DNA from: Clostridiales bacterium UBA6330
GTDB taxonomy: Bacteria; Bacillota; Clostridia; Oscillospirales; CAG-272
NCBI GenBank assembly: GCA_002438075.1
Contig: DJSQ01000127.1
Span: 1 to 5,453 of the forward strand
Length of the DNA: 5,453 nucleotides
Direction: 5' to 3'
Position 1 is the stretch's first letter. Every line of letters begins with the position of its first letter. Position numbers and translations under genes: made by a program. This document shows, piece after piece, positions 1 through 5,258 of the stretch. Under the pieces are notes generated by a model that did no database searches, was not told the origin of the DNA, and was given only the letters and a program-made list of their open reading frames with translations.

Positions 1-25
1 GTTCCGCGCGTCCCGCCCACCCAAG

Positions 26-44
26 GGGCGCGATAGCCGCACCC
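26..44 (-). repeat. Short GC-rich hairpin
   Basis: Arms at 26-32 and 38-44 enclose a 5-nt loop. Read on the minus strand the stem is 7 bp with one G-T wobble; on the plus strand that position is an A-C mismatch, so the structure fits a minus-strand transcript better. No U-tract follows. It lies in non-coding DNA downstream of the DUF1294 gene. It may be chance in GC-rich sequence. Confidence 0.3.
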
Positions 45-77
45 TGCAACAAATCCACACCTCCCATCCAAACCAAA

Positions 78-157
78 AACTTCCCCCATGTCCCCGCCAC
101 TTTCAAAAAAGCGAAATAAATTTCCGCTTTCTAAGTGGCGGGGACATGGGGGAAGTT
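78..157. repeat. 80-nt palindrome with perfect 25-bp arms
   Basis: The arms at 78-102 and 133-157 are exact reverse complements over 25 bases. The 30-nt centre folds further: 108-112 pairs with 126-130 (AAAGC/GCTTT), then G113-C125 and 114-117 with 120-123, leaving one bulged C. The whole 80 nt can therefore form one long stem on either strand. The arms are C-rich on one side and G-rich on the other, while the centre is A/T-rich. No U-tract follows, so it is not a classic intrinsic terminator. It encodes no plausible protein and has no obvious flanking direct repeat. The best guess is a dispersed palindromic element of the REP or MITE type. The inverted repeat itself is certain; its nature is inference. 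Confidence 0.85.
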
Positions 158-175
158 CGGGGTGGGTCAGGGAGG

Positions 176-225
176 CTTGGAGGGTAGGGAGACCCCTCCG
201 AAAGGGGTCTCCCTGCGCCTCCAAG
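176..225. repeat. Extended hairpin downstream of the DUF1294 gene
   Basis: The inner arms 186-197 and 203-214 are perfect 12-bp complements around a 5-nt loop. The outer arms 176-183 and 218-225 add 8 bp, and the junction can add G184-C216 and T185-G215 with one bulged base, for about 22 bp in all. It starts only 8 nt beyond the DUF1294 stop codon, so it would form at the 3' end of that transcript and could stabilise it or help terminate it. No U-run follows on the minus strand, so a canonical terminator is not supported. Together with the palindrome at 78-157 it may be part of a repeat mosaic. Confidence 0.7.
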
Positions 226-232
226 GTCTTTG

Positions 233-514
233 TCACATTCCTAACCTCACCCGTAGCCACAGGTAAAGCGCGAGTTGCCAGAGGAGACCGAGAACGGCAA
301 CCACGCGGAAGTACCAGTGCTTGGTCTTGTGGCGGAAAACCAGCATCCCGAGGAGCGCACCGACCGCACCGCCAAGAAACGCAACGCCGAGCAGAACCGA
401 TTCCTTAATCCGCCACGCGTGACACTTCGCCTTCAGCTTGTCAACCCCGTATAGGATAAACGCAAGGAAGCTGATGCCCGCGTAAATGCAGAGTAAAATC
501 CATGACGGCTTCAT
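233..514 (-). CDS. DUF1294 family small integral membrane protein
   Basis: This 93-aa protein belongs to the DUF1294 family of small bacterial membrane proteins, whose function is unknown. The family core is visible: Y22-G-V-D25-K26 followed by W34-R-I and E38, then a glycine-rich stretch G48-G49-A-V-G52, then R61-H62-K63-T64 and F69. Hydrophobic segments at about 5-21, 39-59 and 71-87 predict three transmembrane helices, with the DK and RHK motifs in the connecting loops. I chose the start at 514 because AGGAGG (523-528) lies 8 nt upstream. The frame stays open to 547, but that would put the Shine-Dalgarno inside the gene and the promoter -10 at the start codon. It is transcribed alone from a strong promoter at 547-575, divergent from the kinase-like gene. 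The family call is firm; no function can be assigned. Confidence 0.9.
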   Translation of the reverse strand: MKPSWILLCIYAGISFLAFILYGVDKLKAKCHAWRIKESVLLGVAFLGGAVGALLGMLVFRHKTKHWYFRVVAVLGLLWQLALYLWLRVRLGM

Positions 515-546
515 TTTTTGTCCCTCCTTTTTTGCCCGATAGCGCA

Positions 547-575
547 ATTATACCACATTCCAAAGGATTTGTCAA
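547..575 (-). promoter_or_regulatory. Sigma-A promoter for the DUF1294 gene
   Basis: On the minus strand the -35 TTGACA (570-575) and -10 TATAAT (547-552) are both perfect consensus with a 17-nt spacer. TGG directly before the -10 gives an extended -10. Transcription should start near 540, giving a leader of about 25 nt to the ATG at 514. It is back to back with the kinase-like gene's promoter, with 19 nt between the two -35 hexamers. Confidence 0.9.
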
Positions 576-594
576 GCAATTTTTGTGCCACCTG

Positions 595-623
595 TTGACA
601 AATGCACAAAAAAGTGGTATACT
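595..623 (+). promoter_or_regulatory. Sigma-A promoter for the cytidylate-kinase-like gene
   Basis: TTGACA (595-600), a 17-nt spacer and TATACT (618-623) match the sigma-A consensus at 11 of 12 positions. TGG before the -10 makes it an extended -10 promoter. Transcription should start near 630, leaving a leader of roughly 37 nt before the ATG at 667. It shares the TTGACAAAT and GTGGTATA blocks with the opposing promoter at 547-575. Confidence 0.9.
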
Positions 624-666
624 GATAACAGGTAGAAGAACATTCCATCAAACGGGAGGCACATCC

Positions 667-1299
667 ATGAATCAAATCATTACCATCGGCAGAGAATTCG
701 GAAGCGGCGGACGCGAATTCGGCAAACGGCTCGCAGAGGAGCTGGGCTACGCGTACTACGACCGCGAAATCATGGAGGAAATCTCCAAGCGCACACAGCT
801 GGCGGAAAGCTATATCCACCACATCGTGGAGGGCGCGCCCGGGGTCTACTACCCCATCACCGTTGGCAAAACCCTGCACGCCGCCGAGCCGGACTACCTC
901 CTGCGGCAGTATACCTCGGTCTACGCCGAGCAAGCAAACACCATCCGCGACATGGCGGAGAAATCCGACTGCGTAATCGTCGGTCGGTGCGCGGACTATA
1001 TCCTGCGCGAACAGCACCCCCTGCGCCTCTTTATCTATGCCGACATGGAAAGCAAGCTGGCGCGGTGCCGCGAGAAATCCCACGAGGACGACGCGCTCAC
1101 CGATAAACAGCTCGCCCGCAAAATCCGCAAGGTCGACCGCAACCGCTCCCGCTACTATACCTACTACACGGGGCATAAATGGGGCGACCGCACCAACTAC
1201 GACCTCATGATCAACACCTCGTCCCTCTCCATCAAGGGCGCGGTGCATTCGCTGGCGGAATTGCTGCGGCACGAGGCGGCGGAAAAAGGAAACGCCTGA
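667..1299 (+). CDS. Cytidylate-kinase-like family protein
   Basis: This 210-aa P-loop protein is of the cytidylate-kinase-like family (Pfam Cytidylate_kin2/AAA_26 type), which is common in Clostridia and Bacteroidetes. The N-terminus has ITIGREFGSGGREFGK (residues 5-20), the family's variant Walker A. Next come YYDREI (30-35), a second core strand VIVGRCADYI (103-112), LRLFIYAD (119-126), and the C-terminal signature with D157, RYY (162-164), YYTG (166-169), W172 and YDLMIN (178-183). The family resembles CMP kinase, which phosphorylates (d)CMP with ATP, but the substrate has not been shown here and the protein differs from classical Cmk. The start at 667 follows GGGAGG (654-659) by 7 nt. The frame is open back to 502, but that stretch holds the promoters. 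It is monocistronic and ends just before the hairpin at 1301-1338. Confidence 0.88.
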   Translation: MNQIITIGREFGSGGREFGKRLAEELGYAYYDREIMEEISKRTQLAESYIHHIVEGAPGVYYPITVGKTLHAAEPDYLLRQYTSVYAEQANTIRDMAEKSDCVIVGRCADYILREQHPLRLFIYADMESKLARCREKSHEDDALTDKQLARKIRKVDRNRSRYYTYYTGHKWGDRTNYDLMINTSSLSIKGAVHSLAELLRHEAAEKGNA

Positions 1300-1300
1300 A

Positions 1301-1338
1301 CAGAAAAGCAACGAACCGTTTGGTCCGTTGCTTTTCTG
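1301..1338. terminator. Shared terminator between convergent genes
   Basis: Arms at 1301-1317 and 1322-1338 form a 17-bp stem with one A-C mismatch and a GTTT loop. The stem base is AGAAAA/TTTTCT, and on the plus strand T-rich sequence (TTTCTCTC) follows, so it should terminate the kinase-like gene, whose stop is 1 nt upstream. It also lies 18 nt past the stop of the convergent hydrolase-like gene. In that direction the only U-run is within the stem, so termination may be weaker. Confidence 0.85.
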
Positions 1339-1356
1339 TTTCTCTCTATTCAAAAT

Positions 1357-3012
1357 TCAAACCGCGCAATGCTCGGGGTTTGCTTCGGGATGCAGGCGCC
1401 ACACGGGGGTGCGCACCCAGACGCTTGTTGTGTCCGTTACATGATAAATGCGGTCAATCTCCTCCAGCGCCGCGATGGAACGCTCGGAGGCAAGCGGGTC
1501 GCCGTCATGCGCAATCAGCTCCGCGTCCGCAACCGAACGCAGGTAGAGCAGGCGGAAGGTCCGCCCCGTTGCAATCGGCGCGGGCAAGGTCTCGCGGTAG
1601 TGCTCCAGCACCTGCGCAACCTCGGTCACCTTTTCGGGGGTCAGAATGCGGAACGGCGCGCGGTTGCCGTGGCTTTCCCGCTTCAGACCGACCTCGGTGT
1701 CAAGGACCGCCTTGTACAGCGCCTCGTCCGCACAGCAGAATTCCCACTCCACGTAAGCGCGGAGCGCCGACTGCGTGTCGGCAAACTCGCCCGTGTACAG
1801 TCCCGCCACAATGAATTCGTTTGCGTCCTCAAAAATGCCCTCGGAGTACGGGAAGCCGCCCTCCATGTGTGCCAGCTCGGGGACAAGCCGCTCCTGCAAC
1901 CGCTCGGTCAGCACGCTCGCGCCAAAGCCGCCCCACGGTGCGCACTTCGCCATGCTGATTTCGGGGAAGGAAATCCAGCGGAGCGCGGTGCTCTGCGCCA
2001 CCCGCTCGGGCACGGCGGATGCCATGAAGCAGTCCACGCCCGCAAAGGTGTCGGTATTGCTCTGCGCCGCCTTCGCAAACGCGTCCCACTCCCCGTCGGT
2101 AAACGAATCGAAGAGCCATGTGGAAACGATGAGCCTTGCGTTCGGCATCAGCTCATTCAACAGCGCGCGGCAATGCGGCAGGAGGCGCAGATATCCGTTC
2201 CCGCCCCACGGCGCACAGGCGGGGCAGGTGCAACCGCCCTGGTCGTAGGGCCAGAGGATGACGTAATCCATCCGCAAATCGGCAAATTTTGCAAGCATCT
2301 CCCGCCGCTCGCGCAGAATTTCCTCCACGCCGCCCGAAACAGAGGGGCAAATCTCACAGCCGTAATGCCCGAGCGGGACTTTTTTATAGCCGTTCTCCAC
2401 CTCAAATCTTGCCCGCAGGGACACGGGCGAGGAGGAAAAGCCCTCGTTTGCAAGCATCAGAATCGATGCGCCCATCCCCACGCGGTTTGCGTATTGCAGG
2501 ACCGTGTGCAGGCGCTCGGTCAGCGTCACAGCCTCGGGCTCCTCCATCGAGGCGAAATGGTGCATATCGAACCAGACCAACAGCTCGTTATAGCCCCGCA
2601 TGGCGCTCAGCACCACGCGCTCCAGCACCTCTTCAATCGGCGCGGCATGGTAGAAGTTTCCGAAATGCGTTGCGAAATACATTCCGCGCAGGGGCTTGAC
2701 GGGCGTAAAGGTGACCGCCTCCGCAAGTGGGGTGAAGCCTCCCCTGCCGTCCAATTTCAGTCTGCGGAGCAGGACCCCGACCCCGTGGAACACCGCCGAC
2801 AGGGTTGCGCCGAGGACCTCTGCGCCGCCCGCCTCGGGAAGCAGGCGGAAGGTATCGTTTGCAAGGCTCGCATCCACCGCCACCCGAATGCGGTAGCCGT
2901 CCCGCGCGTCGGTTCCCACACCGCGCCGCGCCAGCTCCTTTTCGCAGGTCCGCGAAAGGATTCCGAACGCGTCCGCATCCATTCCGCCGTTGATCAGACA
3001 AACAGATTTCAT
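1357..3012 (-). CDS. Glycoside-hydrolase-like TIM-barrel protein, cytoplasmic
   Basis: This 551-aa protein has no signal peptide or membrane segment, so it should be cytosolic. Residues ~38-90 look like the small alpha/beta domain that precedes the barrel in GH20, GH67 and GH84-type enzymes (YRIRVAVD, then GVGVLLR). A predicted (beta/alpha)8 barrel follows, with strands around RGMYFATHF (109-117), NELLVWFDM (142-150), ASILMLANEGF (182-192), YVILWPYD (250-257), RLIVSTW (293-299), RWISFPEIS (345-353) and EGGFPYSEG (384-392). The region after ~410 is mostly helical. Candidate active-site acids are E190, D257 and E391, but I cannot assign a catalytic pair or a substrate. Cysteines C219/C222 and C261/C263/C266 could bind a metal. 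The start at 3012 has GGAG (3021-3024) 8 nt upstream. It lies 78 nt downstream of rpmF beyond a terminator-like hairpin, with no clear promoter. A role on imported oligosaccharides is inference; a non-catalytic relative is also possible. Confidence 0.7.
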   Translation of the reverse strand: MKSVCLINGGMDADAFGILSRTCEKELARRGVGTDARDGYRIRVAVDASLANDTFRLLPEAGGAEVLGATLSAVFHGVGVLLRRLKLDGRGGFTPLAEAVTFTPVKPLRGMYFATHFGNFYHAAPIEEVLERVVLSAMRGYNELLVWFDMHHFASMEEPEAVTLTERLHTVLQYANRVGMGASILMLANEGFSSSPVSLRARFEVENGYKKVPLGHYGCEICPSVSGGVEEILRERREMLAKFADLRMDYVILWPYDQGGCTCPACAPWGGNGYLRLLPHCRALLNELMPNARLIVSTWLFDSFTDGEWDAFAKAAQSNTDTFAGVDCFMASAVPERVAQSTALRWISFPEISMAKCAPWGGFGASVLTERLQERLVPELAHMEGGFPYSEGIFEDANEFIVAGLYTGEFADTQSALRAYVEWEFCCADEALYKAVLDTEVGLKRESHGNRAPFRILTPEKVTEVAQVLEHYRETLPAPIATGRTFRLLYLRSVADAELIAHDGDPLASERSIAALEEIDRIYHVTDTTSVWVRTPVWRLHPEANPEHCAV

Positions 3013-3044
3013 ATCCGATTCTCCGTTATCGTTTTTTCAGATGT

Positions 3045-3083
3045 AAAATAACGCACACCCTTTTTGGGGGTGTGCGTTATTTT
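3045..3083 (-). terminator. Intrinsic terminator after rpmF
   Basis: Perfect 16-bp arms at 3045-3060 and 3068-3083 enclose a 7-nt loop. The stem has AAAATAACGC at its base and GGG/CCC at its top, and the 3' arm ends in TTTT on both strands. It begins 7 nt beyond the rpmF stop, so it most likely ends the yceD-rpmF transcript. The hydrolase-like gene starts only 32 nt further on, so any incomplete termination would supply its mRNA. Confidence 0.85.
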
Positions 3084-3090
3084 GTCCCGC

Positions 3091-3294
3091 TCAAGCCTTC
3101 TTTGCGTCAGCCTTGATGTCGAGGACCTTTTTGCCATTGTAAAAGCCGCAAACCTTGCAGACGCAATGGTTCTTCACGAACGCGTCACAAGCAGGGTTGG
3201 AGCACTTTGTCATGCCCGGCATAGAGAGCTTGCTGTTGTTGGAGCGTCTCTTGTCTCTGCGTGCTTTCGATACCTTCTTCTTCGGTACTGCCAT
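3091..3294 (-). CDS. rpmF: 50S ribosomal protein L32 (bL32)
   Basis: This 67-aa protein has the L32 N-terminus MAVPKKKVSKARRDKRRS, basic and RNA-binding. A zinc ribbon follows with cysteines C31, C36, C46 and C49, then GFYNGKKVL. L32 is a structural protein of the large ribosomal subunit. The zinc-binding (C+) form is retained, but the first knuckle is CX4C (CSNPAC) rather than the usual CX2C, and there is an extra C44. The C-terminal tail (about residues 58-67) makes it slightly longer than the usual ~57-60 aa. The start follows a canonical GAGGAGGTG (AGGAGG at 3302-3307) by 7 nt. It is second in an operon 37 nt downstream of yceD, the conserved yceD-rpmF order. Confidence 0.96.
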   Translation of the reverse strand: MAVPKKKVSKARRDKRRSNNSKLSMPGMTKCSNPACDAFVKNHCVCKVCGFYNGKKVLDIKADAKKA

Positions 3295-3309
3295 ATCTAC
3301 ACCTCCTCT

Positions 3310-3324
3310 TGCACGGTTCGTGCA
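3310..3324 (-). promoter_or_regulatory. Small hairpin just before the rpmF ribosome binding site
   Basis: TGCACG (3310-3315), GTT loop, CGTGCA (3319-3324) is a perfect 6-bp stem in the 37-nt yceD-rpmF gap. It ends 2 nt before the AGGAGG of rpmF in the transcript. It could block ribosome sliding, mark an RNA processing point or tune rpmF translation. It is short, so function is speculative. Confidence 0.4.
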
Positions 3325-3331
3325 TAATTAC

Positions 3332-3856
3332 TTACTCTTTGTTGTTCTCATCCTTGTCAAACAGCGTCCCCAGAATCGCCAGTCTCGGGTCGGGCTCCCG
3401 TTTCGGGCAACCGCAGTCCCCGAGTTTCAGAGGCTTCCCGCACTTCGGGCAAAGCCCGGGGCAATCCGGCGAGCAAAGGAAACGCATCGGGAAGGAAAGC
3501 AGCACTTCTTCCCGCACCAGACTGTCGAGGTCGAGCATTCCGTTTTCAATCACGGCGTACTCGTCGACATTCTCCTCCAATTGCTTTTCGCTGAGCGTAC
3601 TTTTTGCGGCAACCGTTCTCTCCAGCGTAACGGAGAATTCCCCCGTCACGGGCTCCAGACATCTGGCGCACGCCGCGCGATACCCCACCGTTGCCGTCAG
3701 GGTCAGGCGCATATACCCCGCGCTGTCGGTCACCTCACCCACGACGTGGGTCGGACCTTCCATTTCGGGGAGTGCGTTCTCATCCTGCGGAAGCAGACCG
3801 TCAAAGGTGATCCTGTCCATTTCGCCGCGCAGCATCGGGCGCATATCCAGAACCAT
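3332..3856 (-). CDS. yceD: YceD/DUF177 family protein (rRNA accumulation, YlbN-like)
   Basis: This 174-aa protein is of the DUF177/YceD family (YlbN in B. subtilis). YceD is known to be needed for normal 23S rRNA accumulation and is almost always encoded next to rpmF, as here. Visible motifs are the CxxC pair C63-A-R-C66-L, the acidic middle, and a C-terminal cysteine cluster C128-x3-C132-x3-C136-x2-C139 followed by C148-G-C150, a likely zinc site. It ends with the typical DPRL motif (156-159). I start it at 3856 because GGGAGGG (3863-3869) lies 6 nt upstream. An in-frame ATG at 3871 overlaps that Shine-Dalgarno and has none of its own. The frame stays open far upstream, but that stretch crosses the promoter. 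Transcription starts at the promoter 3914-3942. Confidence 0.92.
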   Translation of the reverse strand: MVLDMRPMLRGEMDRITFDGLLPQDENALPEMEGPTHVVGEVTDSAGYMRLTLTATVGYRAACARCLEPVTGEFSVTLERTVAAKSTLSEKQLEENVDEYAVIENGMLDLDSLVREEVLLSFPMRFLCSPDCPGLCPKCGKPLKLGDCGCPKREPDPRLAILGTLFDKDENNKE

Positions 3857-3889
3857 GACTATCCCTCCCATACGGTTGACAATTGGCAG

Positions 3890-3918
3890 TTGACATAAAA
3901 TGCGACGATATATATTAT
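3890..3918 (+). promoter_or_regulatory. Candidate plus-strand promoter facing the yceD promoter
   Basis: TTGACA (3890-3895), a 17-nt spacer and TATTAT (3913-3918) fit a sigma-A promoter at 11 of 12 positions. Its -10 lies on the same bases as the yceD -10 but on the other strand, so both could not be used at once. It would give tmcAL a leader of about 125 nt. A second TTGACA at 3876-3881 has no matching -10. It may be a chance by-product of the AT-rich palindromic -10. Confidence 0.35.
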
Positions 3919-3942
3919 ACCGTGTTTTTGGGCGTTTGTCAA
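3914..3942 (-). promoter_or_regulatory. Sigma-A promoter for yceD-rpmF
   Basis: On the minus strand the -35 TTGACA (3937-3942) and -10 TATAAT (3914-3919) are perfect consensus with a 17-nt spacer. The start should be near 3907, with a leader of about 50 nt to the yceD ATG. That leader contains two TGTCAA copies 14 nt apart. A phased A-tract region lies just upstream. It is the strongest-looking promoter in the window, as expected for a ribosomal protein operon. Confidence 0.92.
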
Positions 3943-3945
3943 GAG

Positions 3946-3970
3946 TTTTTTCGCACTTTTTCCGCTTTTT
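3946..3970 (-). promoter_or_regulatory. Phased A-tracts upstream of the yceD-rpmF promoter
   Basis: Three T-runs on the plus strand (3946-3951, 3957-3961, 3966-3970) are A6, A5 and A5 tracts on the yceD strand, centred about 10 bp apart. They start 3 bp upstream of the -35. This position and phasing fit an UP element (RNA polymerase alpha-CTD contact) or intrinsically curved DNA. The tracts are observed; the activating role is inferred. Confidence 0.55.
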
Positions 3971-3993
3971 GCCCGCCGAAGTCGCCAAAATGA

Positions 3994-4022
3994 TTGACAA
4001 ACGGGCAAAAAACGGGTATAAT
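3994..4022 (+). promoter_or_regulatory. Sigma-A promoter for tmcAL
   Basis: TTGACA (3994-3999), a 17-nt spacer and TATAAT (4017-4022) match the consensus perfectly. Transcription should start near 4029, leaving about 24 nt before the ATG at 4053. The 29-base unit matches the opposing yceD promoter at 24 of 29 positions. Confidence 0.92.
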
Positions 4023-4052
4023 AAAGGAAAGGACACAGGGAAAGGAGCCGTT

Positions 4053-5258
4053 ATGCAAGTCTCGGGCATTGTCTGCGAATGCAATCCGCCCCATGCGGGG
4101 CATCTGTATCTGATGGACCGCGCCCGCGCCGAGGGTGCCGATGCGGTGGTCCTTGTGATGAGCGGCTGCTTCACCCAGCGCGGCGAGGCGGCGGTCCTCT
4201 CCCCGCGCGTGCGGGCGCAAATGCTCCTCTCGGGCGGCGCGGACGCGGTGTTTGAGCTCCCCTTCCCCTTTTGCGCGGCGCACGGCGAAGCGTTCGGCGC
4301 GGCGGGGGTCTCCCTGCCGGCGCGGCTCGGCATAACCGACCTTTGGTTCGGCTCGGAGTGCGGTGACCTCGACCTTCTGCGCACGGCGGCGGACATCACC
4401 GCCTCCCCCGCATTCCTCACCGCCTACCGTGAGAAAACGCGCGCGGGACACGGCACGGCATTTGCCTACGCCGACTGCCTGCGGGAGGTCATGGGTCCCG
4501 AGGCACCGACCTCGCCGAACGACCTGCTCGCGCTCGCCTATCTCCGCGCGCTCGGGCAGTACGGTAGCATTTCCCCGCACACCGTCCGCCGCACGGGTGC
4601 AGGCTATCACGACAAATCGCTCCCCGCGGGCGGTCCCCCGTCCGCAACCGCCTTGCGCGGGCTTCTTCTGCGGGAGGGTCCCGACGCGCTCTCCCCGTAC
4701 CTCTCCCCCGACAGTCTCGCGCTTCTCCGCACGGAATGCGAAAGCGGGCGCGCGCCCGCCGACCTGTCCCGTCTTGACCCCGTTCTGCTCGCCTGCCTGC
4801 GCATGACCCCGCCCGTCACGCTTTCCAAAATCGCGGGCTTGGGCGGCGGCATCGGCGAACGGCTCGCCGAGCTTGCCCGCACGTGCCCCGACTTGGATTC
4901 GGTTCTGCGCGATGCGGGGGTCAACTGCCCCCTCTCCCGCCTGCGGCGCGGTCTGCTCTTTGCGCTGACAGGCGTGACCGAGGCGGACCTGCTCGCGGAG
5001 CCCGCCTACGCGGTGCTTCTCGCGGCAAATCGCACGGGCTGTCGATTCCTCGCCGAGCGGCGGCACTCGGTCACAATTCCAATCGTAACCAAGCGCCGCG
5101 AGGTTCCCGACACCCCCGCCGCGCTCCGTCAGCTCGCCTTTTCCGAGGCGGCGTTCGGGCTTTGGTCCCTCTGTCTCCCCCGCCCCGCCGCCCCGTCCGA
5201 TTTCCTGCGCGCATCCGCGTATATAGGATGCGGGGGATGCGTTGGGGAAACTTCTTGA
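4053..5258 (+). CDS. tmcAL: tRNA(Met) cytidine acetate ligase TmcAL (YlbM)
   Basis: This 401-aa protein matches TmcAL, which uses ATP and acetate to make N4-acetylcytidine at the wobble position (C34) of elongator tRNA-Met in the cytoplasm. The N-terminal nucleotidyltransferase domain has GIVCECNPPHAGH with the H14-x-G-H17 ATP motif, MSGCFTQRGEAA (36-47), ELP (68-70) and FGSE (99-102). The tRNA-binding part shows SPNDLLALAYLRAL (154-167), RRTGAGYHD (179-187), SATALR (197-202) and GIGERL. B. subtilis YlbM is about 415 aa, so the length is normal. The start at 4053 follows AGGAG (4043-4047) by 5 nt. The open frame continues to 3900, but that stretch contains the promoter. It is divergent from yceD-rpmF, as ylbM is from ylbN-rpmF in Bacillus. 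The last ~10 residues, after SAYI, are encoded by a palindromic element whose loop supplies the TGA stop, so the native end was probably different. Confidence 0.93.
   Translation: MQVSGIVCECNPPHAGHLYLMDRARAEGADAVVLVMSGCFTQRGEAAVLSPRVRAQMLLSGGADAVFELPFPFCAAHGEAFGAAGVSLPARLGITDLWFGSECGDLDLLRTAADITASPAFLTAYREKTRAGHGTAFAYADCLREVMGPEAPTSPNDLLALAYLRALGQYGSISPHTVRRTGAGYHDKSLPAGGPPSATALRGLLLREGPDALSPYLSPDSLALLRTECESGRAPADLSRLDPVLLACLRMTPPVTLSKIAGLGGGIGERLAELARTCPDLDSVLRDAGVNCPLSRLRRGLLFALTGVTEADLLAEPAYAVLLAANRTGCRFLAERRHSVTIPIVTKRREVPDTPAALRQLAFSEAAFGLWSLCLPRPAAPSDFLRASAYIGCGGCVGETS

Noticed and set aside
1..232. CRISPR array or tandem repeats in the hairpin-rich region
   Set aside because: The repeats are inverted, all different from each other, and not regularly spaced.
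88..408. A 106-codon plus-strand open frame through the palindrome
   Set aside because: It spans two inverted repeats and the antisense of DUF1294, has no Shine-Dalgarno, and its composition is not protein-like.
511..1353. A 280-codon minus-strand open frame opposite the kinase-like gene
   Set aside because: It is a frame shadow: no ribosome binding site, no recognisable domain, and it runs through both divergent promoters.
1369..3051. A 560-codon plus-strand open frame opposite the hydrolase-like gene
   Set aside because: It is rich in Arg, His and Gln, has no family motifs and no promoter or ribosome binding site, and mirrors the GC-rich codons of the real gene.
3900..4052. N-terminal extension of TmcAL to an upstream in-frame ATG
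   Set aside because: The extension would cover the perfect promoter at 3994-4022, while the ATG at 4053 has its own Shine-Dalgarno and begins exactly at the family's conserved N-terminus.
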